Positions 46,914 to 57,908 of a stretch of DNA of 64,000 nt are shown piece after piece; position 1 is the first letter of the stretch, and each line of letters opens with the position of its first letter. Below the pieces are notes generated by a model. It was not told the origin of the DNA and made no database searches. It worked only from the letters and a program-made list of their open reading frames with translations. Location: assembly GCA_963995505.1 (NCBI GenBank), contig OZ023186.1:16127570-16191569 (forward strand), given 5' to 3'. The DNA is from Hypericum androsaemum. Lineage: Eukaryota; Streptophyta; Magnoliopsida; Malpighiales; Hypericaceae. The position numbers and the translations under genes are program-made.

Positions 46914-47868
46914 ATGAGAGACCCAATACCTAAACAAAGAGGATGTCGTGAACCACCACCCTATTACGGTACTACTTCACTTTTAATTTTTGTTCATTTA
47001 ACTTGTGTGCATGTTGTATTTGTTTAATGGTATATGCATGAAAGTTTTGGGTATTGTTTTCTCTTGGGTTTTGGGTACTGCTTAATAGTTTAATCTAGAT
47101 TATTAGGACACTACTTAATAGTTTAATCTAGATTAATAGGGAACTAATTAATAGGGTGCTGCTTTTTTTAATCTGTAATAGTATATATTGCTGGCACAAT
47201 GATGTTTACTATACTTTATTCTATTCTGATTTTGTCCAGGAGAAAGTTATGGTTTCTTTACAATAGAGTTCCATGTTTTTGGGTTACTTAGAGCCGTCAA
47301 TGGAGAGCATGTATATTCTGGTGGTACAATATATTATTGGGACTACATTGATCGTGATATGATGTCAACGATAGAGATGGATAAAATGGTCCAAAATTTT
47401 ATGACTACAAGTATAGAGTGTCAATATTTCTATCGGGCTGGATTTGAAGATGGAGATGATTGTTTGCTTAGAGTAGCCAATGATGTCGAGTGTAGGAAGA
47501 TGTTGAAGGAGGTTAGAAATGGCAAAGTTGAGGTTTATATAATCTCAAACAATATGATTGAGACTATACGACATGGTCGAGATCCTTTGATTAGAATGGA
47601 CAATTTTGTGAAAGCAGAATTTTATATGGAAGAACATATTAGTTTTGGAGATGGACACGAGGAAGAGGACGATGATGAGGATGAGAGTGACTTTGATGTA
47701 GACGAGGAGATGGAAAATGATGATGTGGATGATGAGGATATGGTGAATGAACTTGAAAAAAGTTGTGATAAGAGGGTCAAAATGAGTAAAAGAAAGCGGG
47801 ATATCATGTTGGATGATGCTAATCTCCATGACGATATTAATTTGGAAGGGCATGTACAAACTGTCTGA
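46914..47868 (+). pseudogene. MuDR transposase N-terminal part (PB1-like region, acidic linker)
   Basis: Exon 1 (46914-46968, MRDPIPKQRGCREPPPYYG) and exon 2 (47240-47868) join in phase: G/ESYGFFTIEFHVFGLLRAVNG. The DMMSTIEMDKMV and RKMLKEVRNGKVEVYI phrases are those of the MULE N-terminal domain found before the transposase. An acidic run (about 47650-47760, DEEMENDDVDDED) and a basic KRVKMSKRKRD nuclear-localisation-like run follow. It ends in TGA right at the deletion junction. Confidence 0.8.
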
Positions 47869-47874
47869 TAGACA

Positions 47875-49141
47875 ACATGTCAGAGTATCGCGGCTTGACA
47901 ATTATGTCTGATAGACAAAAAGTAAGTATAATTTTAGCAATCTATTAAATTATAATAATTGATTATGATCGTTGCTAATAATATTTAAATATTTCAGGGG
48001 TTAAAAAATGTCATGAGAGATATGTTTGTATTTGCTGAGCAGAGATGTTGTGTCCGACACATGTACACAAACTTTAGGAGCAAGCATAGTGCTTTAAGCC
48101 TTAAGCAGCTTGTTTGGAGTGCAGCCAAGTCAACCCACCAATCAGATTTTGTAAGAAATATGCAACAGATTCATGATGAGTCTGAAGAGGCATTTAAATG
48201 GCTGCATGAGAGGCCATTTCCAGAGTGGTCAAAGGCATTTTTTTCAACTACATCGTCTTGTGACATGTTGACAAATAATTTGTCAGAATGCTGGAATAGG
48301 GATATTCTTGAAGCGAGACAGAAGTCAGTCCTACAATGTATTGAATGGATTCGAGTAATGTTGATGCAAAGAATGCAAAAGAGGAGAGATTGGATGAGGA
48401 AGAAGGAAGGTCCTCTTTGTCCGAGGATCCAAGCTAAGTTGGAAGAAAACAAGAAAGAGGGATTTGCTTGCATTGCTATATGGTCAGGTGGGCCAAAGTA
48501 TCAAGTTCAGACAATAAATGGAAGGCAATTTGTGGTTGATATGGAAGCTCGTTCTTGTTCATGTAGAAGATGGGACCTAACAGGAATTCCATGTGGGCAT
48601 GCAGTAAGATGCATAGAGAACCAAAATGGTGTGCCTGAAGACTTTGTAGCACCTTATTATAAGGTTGAAACTTACCTTAAGGCATATGGCCACACAATAA
48701 ATCCAATCAATGGACCTGACATGTGGCCTTCGAGTTCTGACCCACCAGTGGTGCCTGCTCCTTATGTGGCTAAAAGGGGGAGAAGACAAAAGGTAAGGAG
48801 GAAAGAGGCTGCAGAACTTGAATCTCAAAACCAATCACACAAAAATACAAGGATGTCAAGAAAAGGGGTGAAAATGACGTGCAAAACTTGTGGACAAGAA
48901 GGCCATAACTCTAGGAGGCATGAAAATGAGCAAGGAAGTCAACAAGCCAGTCAATCTGTAGGCCAAGTTGTTAACCAAGCTGTTAACCAAGCTCATATTC
49001 AACCAAATCAAAGGATTTCAAAGTTACCTGTAAGTTAAATTTTGTACTTGCTTTTTTTTTCTAACGAATATTAAATGTAAGTTTTATTATGCTCATATTT
49101 TGCAGGTGAAGAGAAAAATAGTTGAGCAAGGCAAAAACTAG
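47875..49141 (+). pseudogene. MULE transposase C-terminal part with SWIM zinc finger
   Basis: The piece before the intron reads LTIMSDRQK (donor near 47919) and joins GLKNVMRDMFVFAEQRCCVRHMYTNFR of exon 47998-49029, then a last exon 49106-49141 (VKRKIVEQGKN, stop). It has the LSECWNRDILEARQKSVL region, a SWIM finger CSCRRWDLTGIPCGHAV (from about 48556), and a knuckle CKTCGQEGHNSRRHE whose last Cys has become His. The DDE core expected between the two halves is missing. Length about 385 residues against 700-800 for a full transposase of this type. Confidence 0.85.
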
Positions 49142-49959
49142 AAACTTGCATATTGAAGAACCTCCTAGAAAGCAAGGCTGATTATGTTAGGAGATGTTGC
49201 AGTGTTCTTGGATATCAAGCTCTTAGGAAAATGACTAGTTATCTATTGGAACTTAATTGTCTTCGGAAGTTATTGTTTTCTTGTGTTTAATTTGTAAACG
49301 TGGTCTAGTCTATGAGACTACTAAATCTATTTCTATTTAAATCTTGAACTTGGATATTTAATCTTCGTTGCTCTCTGTTTCTTGCTCTCTATTTCTCAAC
49401 TTTTATTTTTTGTCTTGTTTGCTTTCTTTTGTTTATCGCAAAAAGTAGCATAAAAGTTAGTAGAGATGCGGTTGTGTGTTTCCGAGAAAATTCCGGCGAA
49501 AACTGATCAGAAGTACCATAAGTGTACAACTTAGTATAGTTCAGTTATCATAAAGGGAAAAAAAATAGTTTAGTGACCATAGACAAAAAAATAGTAAAGT
49601 TTAGTGACCATGGGTGTTTTTTACCCGGTTTGTTGTTAATGCCATAGCTTTTGGATCTTCTTCACGGGAGGAAGAGAGGTTTATTTGGATTTTTTATTTA
49701 GTTTGATGTTCTTGATTTTGGTTTATTTTATTTTATTTTTTGGTTGTTAGTGTTCTTGGTCAAAAGTTGAAGAATGTAAATTTTTTTATTTTTGGTTTAA
49801 GGGTATTTTGGTCATTTTATGACCAAAAATGAAAAAAGAGTCGACGAGTCTATTATCATCAAAACTTAGGGACGGAACAATCATTTTTTAAAAGTCAGAG
49901 ATCCTAGGGAGAGGGTGATCAAAGGTCAGAGACTTGAGAATAATTTGCCCTTTTATTTT

Positions 49960-50640
49960 TCCAGTTAAGATTTTTTTTTGTATTTATTTAGATATTACTC
50001 CTTAAAAGGTCGATTAGTATGGTGGGCCGGGTTTGTATAGGGCGATCTTTGGGATGGTGTTAAATATCTAGCTTCAGCAGTACTACACTAGATGGTCTTT
50101 TTCTATTGTGAGTTTTTTTTGAAATTTTATCTCGATAAAATTTTAACGATAATATGACTGCAATTTTGTGGTATGAAGAATTTAAGGCACATGAAATGTA
50201 AACATGTAATTTTATATTAGAATAGAAATCAACGTATATAAAAAATCAATTAGTATGATTTTGCAAAATCCGATAAGAAACTATATATAATGGCATTGGC
50301 AAAAGTGTTCCTCGTGACCTCTCTGCCCCCCATCTTTGTATGTACCCTCAACGACCTCCCCTCAACAGACACACTTGTTGTAACCATAGGAAACATTTAT
50401 AATTTAAATTAATTAGACCCACATCTTCACTCCCTGCTGGACCAAACCATCTTGTCCCTTACATCCTATATCATGTCTACTATTATTCAACTCAACACAC
50501 AGTGGCCCCTCACATCCCACTTCCATGGCAGTTTAACCCTTAACTTTACTCGAGGGTCTATCCAGATTCAAATTCAAAGGGTTCAAAATCAAGAGATTTT
50601 GACCAAAGTTTATATACTTTTTCTACCCGGATCATTATTT
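49960..50640. other. Intergenic, AT-rich
   Basis: No gene supported. A 67-codon frame at 50452-50655 has no recognisable domain. Confidence 0.35.
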
Positions 50641-50649
50641 TTAGTGAAA

Positions 50650-50795
50650 AGTTAACTTTAGTACTATGTGGTATCGCAAAAAATTATTTTAATACCATAT
50701 GGTATAAAACTGATCAATTGAGTAAAACGTATTCCAATTAAAATCAATTAGGTCAACGAGCAGCTATCCGGACCCTGCCCGACCAATTAAAAAGC
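50650..50795. repeat. Solo TIR of the Pack-MULE family
   Basis: ACTTTAGTACTATGTGGTAT, then CAATTGAGTAAAACGTATTCCAATTAAAATCAATTAGG and GCAGCTATCCGGACCCTGCCCG follow the same order as the TIR of the 43809-45055 element. No second TIR was found nearby, so it is a fragment. Confidence 0.7.
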
Positions 50796-52040
50796 ATAAG
50801 GGCATGGATATGGATCTAAATAATCTTGGCCGGATCCTACCCAAATTTTTTTTAAGATAATAGAAGATTAATATATATTAATTACTAAACCTAGTAACAA
50901 ATTCTACCCAACTTGGAATTCTCTTTGATTTACTTGTTTGATTTCTTTATATTGACATATTTTAATGAATGAATAATTTGTATTCACAATTTTTGAGTAA
51001 TTACTTGCTAATAAGAACAATCAAGTGGGGTTTAATTTAAAAATAAATAATACGGGCTCGCGGGTTGTCCTTATCCTGCCTCGTATTTTAGGACCCAGAT
51101 CATTAATTTTAAAGATGATAAGGATAAAAATTTAGTTTTTTCTTCAAAAAAAAAAGATAATTATCTGAGTTTAATGGATCGTACTGAGATCCTAGTCATT
51201 GTCATTCCTACAATTTCATATACGCATCCGCACGAGTGTTAAATTGCGTGTCCGCAGAGCTAACGCTCATGCACTCTTTCTTTATTGTGGGTTTCCCACA
51301 AGATTTACTATGGCAAGGTTTGACGAAGCATGCAATTGTTACCTCGTATTCGTAGGAAGAAATTTAACACTTTAATTGTAAATATGTAAATACTTATATT
51401 CCGGTGAAGTAAATTTCACTTATAAAAAAAACATATCCATGATCTTATTTTTTCCAAAATTTTATGCCTTCCAGCTTATGTGATAATTTCGTTTTAGAAT
51501 TGTGTGGATAATATTAATGTCACCATTAATTTTTTTTACGTTTAACAATGTCGAAAATAAAAGTAGTAATAACCAAGTTGGAAACTGTAAAACTTGGGTT
51601 AACATTGTTTTAAAAAAATATAGTTCAACCAAAAACCCAAAATAGATCGGCTCTTTATAGAAGTACTAGGTGTTTAAAGTAAGTTGGAGCTGTAAAAGCT
51701 ATTAAAACGATGTAATTTCTCGGGTTAAAAAAATAATTTAATTATACTTGGACGGTGACATAAGCTAATGTCAGAACTTGTATAACTCTGATGTTGGGTC
51801 AAATGGGGCAAGCCATCGTGGGTTCATGCCATGGGATACATATATATATACATATATTCGATGCAATAATCTGAAAAACGTTCTTCCCTTGCAATTTCGA
51901 TGCGTATAAAATGAAATTCGATGTTGCACTTGCTTGTACTTGGGTACATGCACGGGGGATCCAACATAATAAGATACATGCCTTATGGGATTTTTTTTCA
52001 AAATAGGTAAAAAATTTAGATATATTTTCTAAATTGGCAA
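50796..52040. other. Intergenic, AT-rich
   Basis: No coding frame. A TATATATATACATATAT stretch near 51841 is simple repeat. Confidence 0.35.
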
Positions 52041-52045
52041 AAACT

Positions 52046-53226
52046 TAATATATTTTTAAAATAAGTAAAAATAATTAAAAAAATGGGTGACGACCCACGT
52101 AGGGGTCGTCACACCAATATAATAAAAAATATATAATGGAGGCGACCCACCTGACTTTTTTTAAATTTTTTTTTAGTTTTAATCAGTCGAACTCGATCAG
52201 CTTTTGACTTCAAATAAATTTTTGACATTGTTACACTCCGTATTTAGAAAAATTATAAACTATAAAGTTGTAGATATACGTCTCAGCTTTGCACAGCAAC
52301 TTGAATCAACTCAATCGGAACCCGGAGTAAAAATGTGTATCTCTCAACCAAAATTAGTCGATCGAACTCGATCAACTTTTGACTTCAAATTTATTTTTGA
52401 CATCCTTACACTTTGAATTTTGAAAAGTCATAAACTACAAAGTTGTAGATATATGTGTGAATGCATAAAAATGTGAATCAACTCAATCGGACACCAGAGT
52501 AAAAATTTGTGTCTCCCAACCAAAATCAGTCGATCGAACTCGATCGACTTTTGATTTCAAATAAAATTTTAATATTGTTATACTCCCTATTTGGAAAAGT
52601 TGTAAACTAAAAAATTGTAAATATATGTCTCAGCTTTGCACAAAAACTTGAATCACCTCAATCGGACTCCGGAGTAAAAAGTTACGAAAATTATTTTTTT
52701 CTTCTCTTATACTTCGTTTGAAAAAGTAATTTTTGTAACTTCTTACTCCCTAGTCAGATTGAGGTGATTCAAATTTTGTGCAAAGCTAAGACATATATCT
52801 ACAACTTTGTAGTTTATGACTTTTCAAAATTCAAAATTTAAGGATGTCAAAAATAAATTTGAAATTAAAAGTCAATCGAGTTCGATCGACTAATTTCAGT
52901 TAGGAGATACAAATTTTTACTCCAGATTCTGATTAAGTTGATTCAAGTTGCTGTGCAAAGCTGAGACGTATATCTACAACTTTATAGTTTATAATGTTTC
53001 CAAATACGGAGTGTAACAATGTCAAAATTTTGTTTGAAGTCAAATGCCGATTGAGGTCGACCGACTAAAACTAAAAAAATATGTAAAAAAAAAGTCAGGG
53101 AGGAGACCCACTGTTCGGTCGCCTCCATTATATTTTTTTATTATATTGGTGTGACAACCCCTATGTGGATCGTCACTCATTTTTTTAAAATTATTTTTAC
53201 CTATTTTAGAAATATATTAAAATTTT
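52046..53226. repeat. Foldback (long inverted repeat) of about 1.18 kb
   Basis: Outer arms: TTAATATATTTTTAAAATAA on the left and, inward from the right, TTTAATATATTTCTAAAATA, continuing through GGGTGACGACCC / GAGTGACGATCC, the shared ACACCAATATAATAAAAAAT and GGAGGCGACC. Inner arms are built of the same TTGTAGATAT unit: three direct copies on the left (from about 52204, 52378 and 52551) and two inverted on the right. The centre of symmetry is near 52715. The outer part of each arm also contains its own small hairpin (GTGACGACCC-acgta-GGGTCGTCAC, 52087-52112). TSD not identified. Confidence 0.85.
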
Positions 53227-54606
53227 GTTCCTAGATTTGCTCCTTACAATGACAACTAATAAATTTTGTTAAAAACTTTAAAATAACCGTGTCCAACACA
53301 AAATTAAAACAAAATTGGTAAGTAATACTTACTAAGTATACAAATCGCCTAATCCAAAAAATCTCTTGTGGTAACTTTTCGTCTATGATCTTATGTAAAT
53401 TATTTGTTGCCAAATTTTTAAACATGTTTGTTCCTAGATTTGCTCCCAACATGACATTTCTATTACGGCCTCCTGAATTGTCCTTGTGATAGTTTCGACC
53501 TCTCCATTTCATACTACCCTTTGGCGTTTTGCCAAATCATATGAAGGAGAATCTTTCAAGAGGCACCAAATTTTATAACAAATGTATTTATCTTCATGTT
53601 GAGTAAGAAAGCATTTTATTGCTAAGAGTAGTAGTATAAAATCACCGAAGATTCTGTTCAAAGAAAAAGAAGAAAAAGGAGGACATCACTGAAAAATAAA
53701 CTTTTATGCCAATTGATGTGACGATCGATTTTTTTAAAAGACTGGCGTGAAGTCTATATTATAATAAATGGTTTACAATACGGGAAAAAAAATACATAAA
53801 CAGCGTAAGAAGAAACTGAAACAGAACACGAAACTAATCTGAGAGGAGACAAAGAGGCATGGGTGGGGGCGAACGAAAGGCTACGAGAGTGGAATGTCCA
53901 AAGCGAAAGCTGCCGAGATAAGCAACGGCTAATAACCACAATGTCAAATCATATACACAACCTTGTGGGCATTTAAATGCATACGAGATGCACGAAAATG
54001 AGGAGCAAGGTCGGACGAATTCAACCGAGACAAGTTTATTCACCTGCACCAAGAGAAAAAGTTTTGAGATCTGAACAGATCTCAGATCGCGCATAGATCG
54101 ATCCAAACAAAAATATAAGCAGATAAAAATAAGACTAAACCCGAAGAAACTACAAAACAGGCATGACTAGAGAACCAAATCGACAAAAAAAACTAAACAA
54201 AACATCGATAAATAACACCAGAGGATGCATAACAAGCTACTGCGAGTAGAGACACATAAAAAATGATGACAGAAAATCAGTAAATATGCGAGACCAGCCA
54301 GGGAGAAGTCGAGGCCAACCAAACCCGGGGAAATAGCAAAAAGCGAACGATAGGCAAGAGAGAGGGTTACAAGCTGACACCTAAACGAGCAGTGTCCAAA
54401 TTTGCCTTAAAAAAAAAAGAATTGGAAATGTAATCATGAACCGAACAAACTCATTTATTCTTCTTTTCCCACTGCAGAGAGAGAGCACATGAAAGAGCTT
54501 GCTTGGCAAGCGACAAAATTATTAGCCTTACTCAGGCGAAATTCTAAACCGCTACAAATGCGTGAGAAAATTTTACACCATATGCATCGTCAATATTTTA
54601 TTATCA
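53227..54606. other. Unclassified sequence
   Basis: The minus-strand frames at 53231-53512, 53754-53939 and 53834-54106 are short and contain no domain I can name. The block 53840-54480 is A/purine-rich on the plus strand with a palindrome GAGATCTGAACAGATCTC near 54068. No gene claimed. Confidence 0.3.
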
Positions 54607-54615
54607 ATAAAATTA

Positions 54616-56234
54616 GGGTTAAATATATTTAGATACTCTGTCTGTGTTATTGAAACACCCAAAAAAAATCTGAGTTATTCAAAACACAATTTTTTCTATT
54701 AAAAAGTCCATTATACCTCTCTTCAAAATAAAAAATAATTAAAAAAAACCCATCGCTACTGCTCATGAGACCTCTGTTCCCCGTTGTGGCATTGGAACCA
54801 AACGCAAAAAGAAAATCATAACAATCTATCGTGGCCACAAAGCCATGTGGCATCAGAACAAACGGAAAAAAAGATAAATTATTTTTAGATTCTACTAATA
54901 GGATTTTTAGTTTTTCAAAATAGTGTATGTCGTCCCTTCTCTTTATAGAAACGTTGGTCTCGGGTCCTTGTCTAACATCAGCACTCTTTTTCCATTTTTT
55001 ATCATGAAAATGACTAACATATCCTTAGACAAAAAATAAAAAAATTTGCTTTCTTCGACCTCTTAACGTCGAACCCAAAAACCAGGAACCAACTGAAAAG
55101 CAATCAACAAAATCAAATGCCCTCTTTCCGTCTGTCTCTCTCTGCCCCAGCAAATTGACCGCTGTCGGCCACCGCGCCTTCCACCTTCCAGAATCTGGCC
55201 TCGTGAGGTGTCCTTGTCAGAGACGTTCGATGCGGGGGGAGACGGGTATTAGTTTCGGTTGTTTCCAACCTCGACCAAGAGAACGGAGGCAGCTCATAGG
55301 CAGAGGAGGCAACGCGGGGTATCTCCCAACCGGTCGAGCTCTGGTCTTCGTCGAGCTCGAGTGATACGCTTCTCCTCTCTCTTTCGCTTTCGCTTTGCAG
55401 CGGAGAACAGAAGAAAATTATGGTTCATACCCAATTTTCTAGAATTAGGGATTGATGCTGTAGCTCTGGAGAACAAGTTCAGAGACGCCGCCGTTGCAGG
55501 AGGAGCAGGAGGACCGACCACCTTCACTGGACGCTTGTGGCTTCGTCAAGTTTTAATTGGATGTTATTGGGTGATTAGTTGGTGTTCGTTCTTGAGTTTA
55601 ATTGGATGTTATTGATGTTATTGATAATTCAGAGGTTGAAAAAGGTAATTTTTTTTGTGTTAGAGTATTTTAGTCATTTTTATGATAAAAAATTAAAAAA
55701 AATACTGACGTTAACCAGGGACTAGAGACCAACATTTTTATAAAGAGCACTGACAGCATACACTATTTTGGAAAACTATATATCCTACCAATAATTATGC
55801 TATAGATCAGAGAATCGAGGATAATTTACCAAAAAAAAATTAAGGGTGAACTCTGCAGCGTTGTTTTGATGTTACCCGCCTCATCCTGTCTCTTTTTTTT
55901 ATTTCTCAAGTGTCCTTTCTTTGAAGGATTTTAGTGTACTTCTAATGTCTTGTATCGTTTATACTTGGTCCAAATCTCATACAACATTGATCTTTTTGAA
56001 GGTTGGAGCTTTAGGAACCGTGGAGTCGAAGATTGCAGTTTTAGATCCGATGCCCCGACGGAGAGGAGAGGAGAGGAGGTCTCATGAGCAGCGGCAATTG
56101 GATTTTTTTGTTGTTTTGCTGTTTTTATTTAATAAGTGTACAATGGACTTTTTAATACAAAAATTTGTGTTTTGAATAAATCATGGACTTTTTGAATATT
56201 TTAATAATATAGGATACTTAAATGTCTTTAACCC
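54616..56234. mobile_element. MULE with a second MULE-like element inside
   Basis: TIRs of about 165 bp: GGGTTAAATATATTTAGATA and, inward from the right, GGGTTAAAGACATTTAAGTA, alignable through ATTCAAAACACAA, TATTAAAAAGTCCATT and CTGCTCATGAGACCTC. An exact 9-bp duplication ATAAAATTA flanks it (54607-54615 and 56235-56243). No transposase is present. A second element occupies 54873-55830. Confidence 0.9.
54873..55830. mobile_element. Nested MULE-like element with GC-rich core
   Basis: Inverted arms of about 190 bp: left GATAAATTATTTTTAGATTC, right inward GGTAAATTATCCTCGATTCT, both continuing through CAAAATAGTGTATG, TTATA-AAA-GTTGGTCTC and TTTTTATCATGAAAATGACTAA. It is flanked by A-runs, so a TSD cannot be read cleanly. 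The core (about 55140-55560) is GC-rich and encodes an open frame (55259-55615) with no domain I recognise; it may be captured gene sequence. Confidence 0.75.
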
Positions 56235-56243
56235 ATAAAATTA

Positions 56244-56752
56244 TTACTTTTAAAAAACATTATTAGCCTTACCACGGCTGATGAGAGGCAATAACTATTT
56301 GGTAGCGGCTTGTAGTATGTTTACGCCTATTAGTGCACGTGAGGATCGGTCTTGTCTGATCTCTTAGCATTTGCTTTTGTAATTAATGGTGCACTGCCAT
56401 CAACTTTACTAATTGTGTTTTATGTTTTCTCCTAGCTGCACCATGTATGTAGTGCTACGGAGAATATTAATCGAAACAGTTTCTCGGTTGCAAGTATCTT
56501 GACGGACACTACTTCTAGCACGGGAATAAACTTAACTCTATGAGTTGAAATCTAGACTAAAACGATCAACCTCTCTAGTCACCAACTTGATCTTATAAAA
56601 GTGGAGTATACACTAGTATCTATCATTATAATTGTTGCCTTATAGGCCACCCACTTCAAAAAATGCCCGGATGTTGGTAGTTGATTAACTATTTATTCTG
56701 GTTTATAATCGTTGACTATGGTCATTGTTATGATCACGATGGATTTGATGTA
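56244..56752. other. Spacer between MULEs
   Basis: No gene or repeat supported. Confidence 0.35.
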
Positions 56753-56761
56753 TTTAAAATT

Positions 56762-57899
56762 GGGAAAATTACTCTCAAATTTCTCAGGTTTGTTTAAATA
56801 TACTCAAAAGTTCCTCCTGTTCACAAAATACATTCCGAAGTCCCTCTACTTTACTTTTATTATATTTTCGGGTCCCTAAATGAGTTTTTTTCTTTTTTTT
56901 TATAAATGAAATGACAAAAATACCCTTAGAACAAAAAATTAAAAAAAATAATGACATCATCAACCATCTCTCGTTCTCGAGCTCGAGCTCCCCGTCCCCG
57001 TCCTCGACATCATCAACCATCTCCCATCCCCGAGCTCCGTTCTCGAGCTCTCCTTCCCCATCTCCCATCCTCGAGCTCCCGTCCTCGAGCTCTGTCCCCG
57101 AGCTCCATCCCCGAGCTCCCATCCTCGAGCTCCGTCCCCGAGCTCCCATCCTCGAGCTCTGTCCCCAAGCTCTGTCCCTGTCATCAACCATCTTCATCGG
57201 TTTCGCCTTCGTCAACCATCGTCGTCAACCTCTCCTGTCCCTCCCCGAGCTCCGTTCTCGAGCTCTCCTTCCCCAACTCCCATCATCGAGCTCTCGTCCT
57301 CGAGCTCCGTCCTCAAGCTCCATCCTCGAGCTCCGTCCCCGAGCTCTCATCCTCAAGCTCTGTCCTCGAGCTCCGTCCCCGAGCTACCGTCTGCGAGCTC
57401 CGTCCTTGAGCTCCGTCCCCGTCGTCAACCATCTTCATCGGTCTCGCCGTTGTCAACCATCGTCGTTAACCTCTCCCCGAGCTCGCCGTCATCGAACCGT
57501 CCCCTAGCTCGCCATCGTCGAACCATCCTCGTCGTCAACTGTCCCTGTCGTCAATCAATTTCAATCGTCCCCGTCGGAAGAAATCCTCAATTTTAAATCG
57601 ATTTTAGGGTACAATTACAAATTGATCCTTGTGTTTTTTCGTTATTTTTTGGTATAATTACAAATTGATTCCTGAAATTTTTGGATTTGGATTAGCTCGT
57701 GTCAACAGTTTTTTATTTTTGTTCTAAGGGTATTTTAGTCATTTTATTGATAAAAATGAAAAAAAGAGCTACTATCGTGCGCCAGGGACCCGAAAGTATA
57801 ATAAAAGTAAACTAGAGGGACTTCGGAATGTATTTTATGAAAAAGAGGGACTTTTGAATATATTTAAGCAAATTTGAGGGACTTGAGAGTAATTTTCCT
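56762..57899. mobile_element. MULE with a GAGCTC-rich repeat core
   Basis: TIRs of about 150 bp: GGGAAAATTACTCTCAAATT and, inward from the right, AGGAAAATTACTCTCAAGTC, alignable through TCCGAAGTCCCTCTA and TATTATA-TTTCGGGTCCCT. An exact 9-bp duplication TTTAAAATT flanks it (56753-56761 and 57900-57908). No transposase. The core is almost entirely the short GC-rich repeat described next. Confidence 0.92.
56970..57560 (+). repeat. GAGCTC-based GC-rich minisatellite inside a MULE
   Basis: Dozens of variants of CGAGCTCCGTCC and CGAGCTCCCATCCTCGAGCTC, plus two longer repeats around CATCAACCATCTTCATCGG. Several frames on both strands stay open (for example 56911-57507 and 56951-57409 plus, 56784-57215 minus) simply because the unit has no stops; they translate to Ser/Pro/Leu/Glu-rich low-complexity strings and are not annotated as genes. 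Confidence 0.85.
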
Positions 57900-57908
57900 T
57901 TTAAAATT

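Larger units (their letters stand above)
46556..49626 (+). mobile_element. Inner MULE with partial MuDR-type transposase
   Basis: TIRs of about 150 bp: GAGTATAAAACATCCATGGT and, inward from the right, GGGTAAAAAACACCCATGGT. An identical 10-bp sequence GGTTTGTTGT flanks it (46546-46555 and 49627-49636). It sits inside the outer MULE and carries transposase exons on the plus strand. It lacks the catalytic segment, so it depends on another element for movement. Confidence 0.9.
45583..49950. mobile_element. Outer MULE, interrupted by another MULE
   Basis: TIRs of about 250 bp: GGGCAAATTAATCTCGAGTC on the left and, read inward, GGGCAAATTATTCTCAAGTC on the right, alignable through CAAAATACC, TTTGACCAAGAACAC and beyond. 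An exact 9-bp duplication TTTTATTTT flanks it (45574-45582 and 49951-49959). After removal of the inner MULE (46556-49626) about 1.3 kb remains, with no transposase. The remaining core (45850-46545) has no gene I recognise. Confidence 0.9.

Noticed and set aside
55259..55615. 118-codon frame in the nested MULE core, possible captured gene
   Set aside because: I could not match it to any family by eye; kept only as a remark under the element.
56911..57507. Long open frames (198 and 152 codons plus strand, 143 codons minus strand)
   Set aside because: They exist only because the GAGCTC repeat has no stop codons in several frames; products are low-complexity and lie inside a MULE core.
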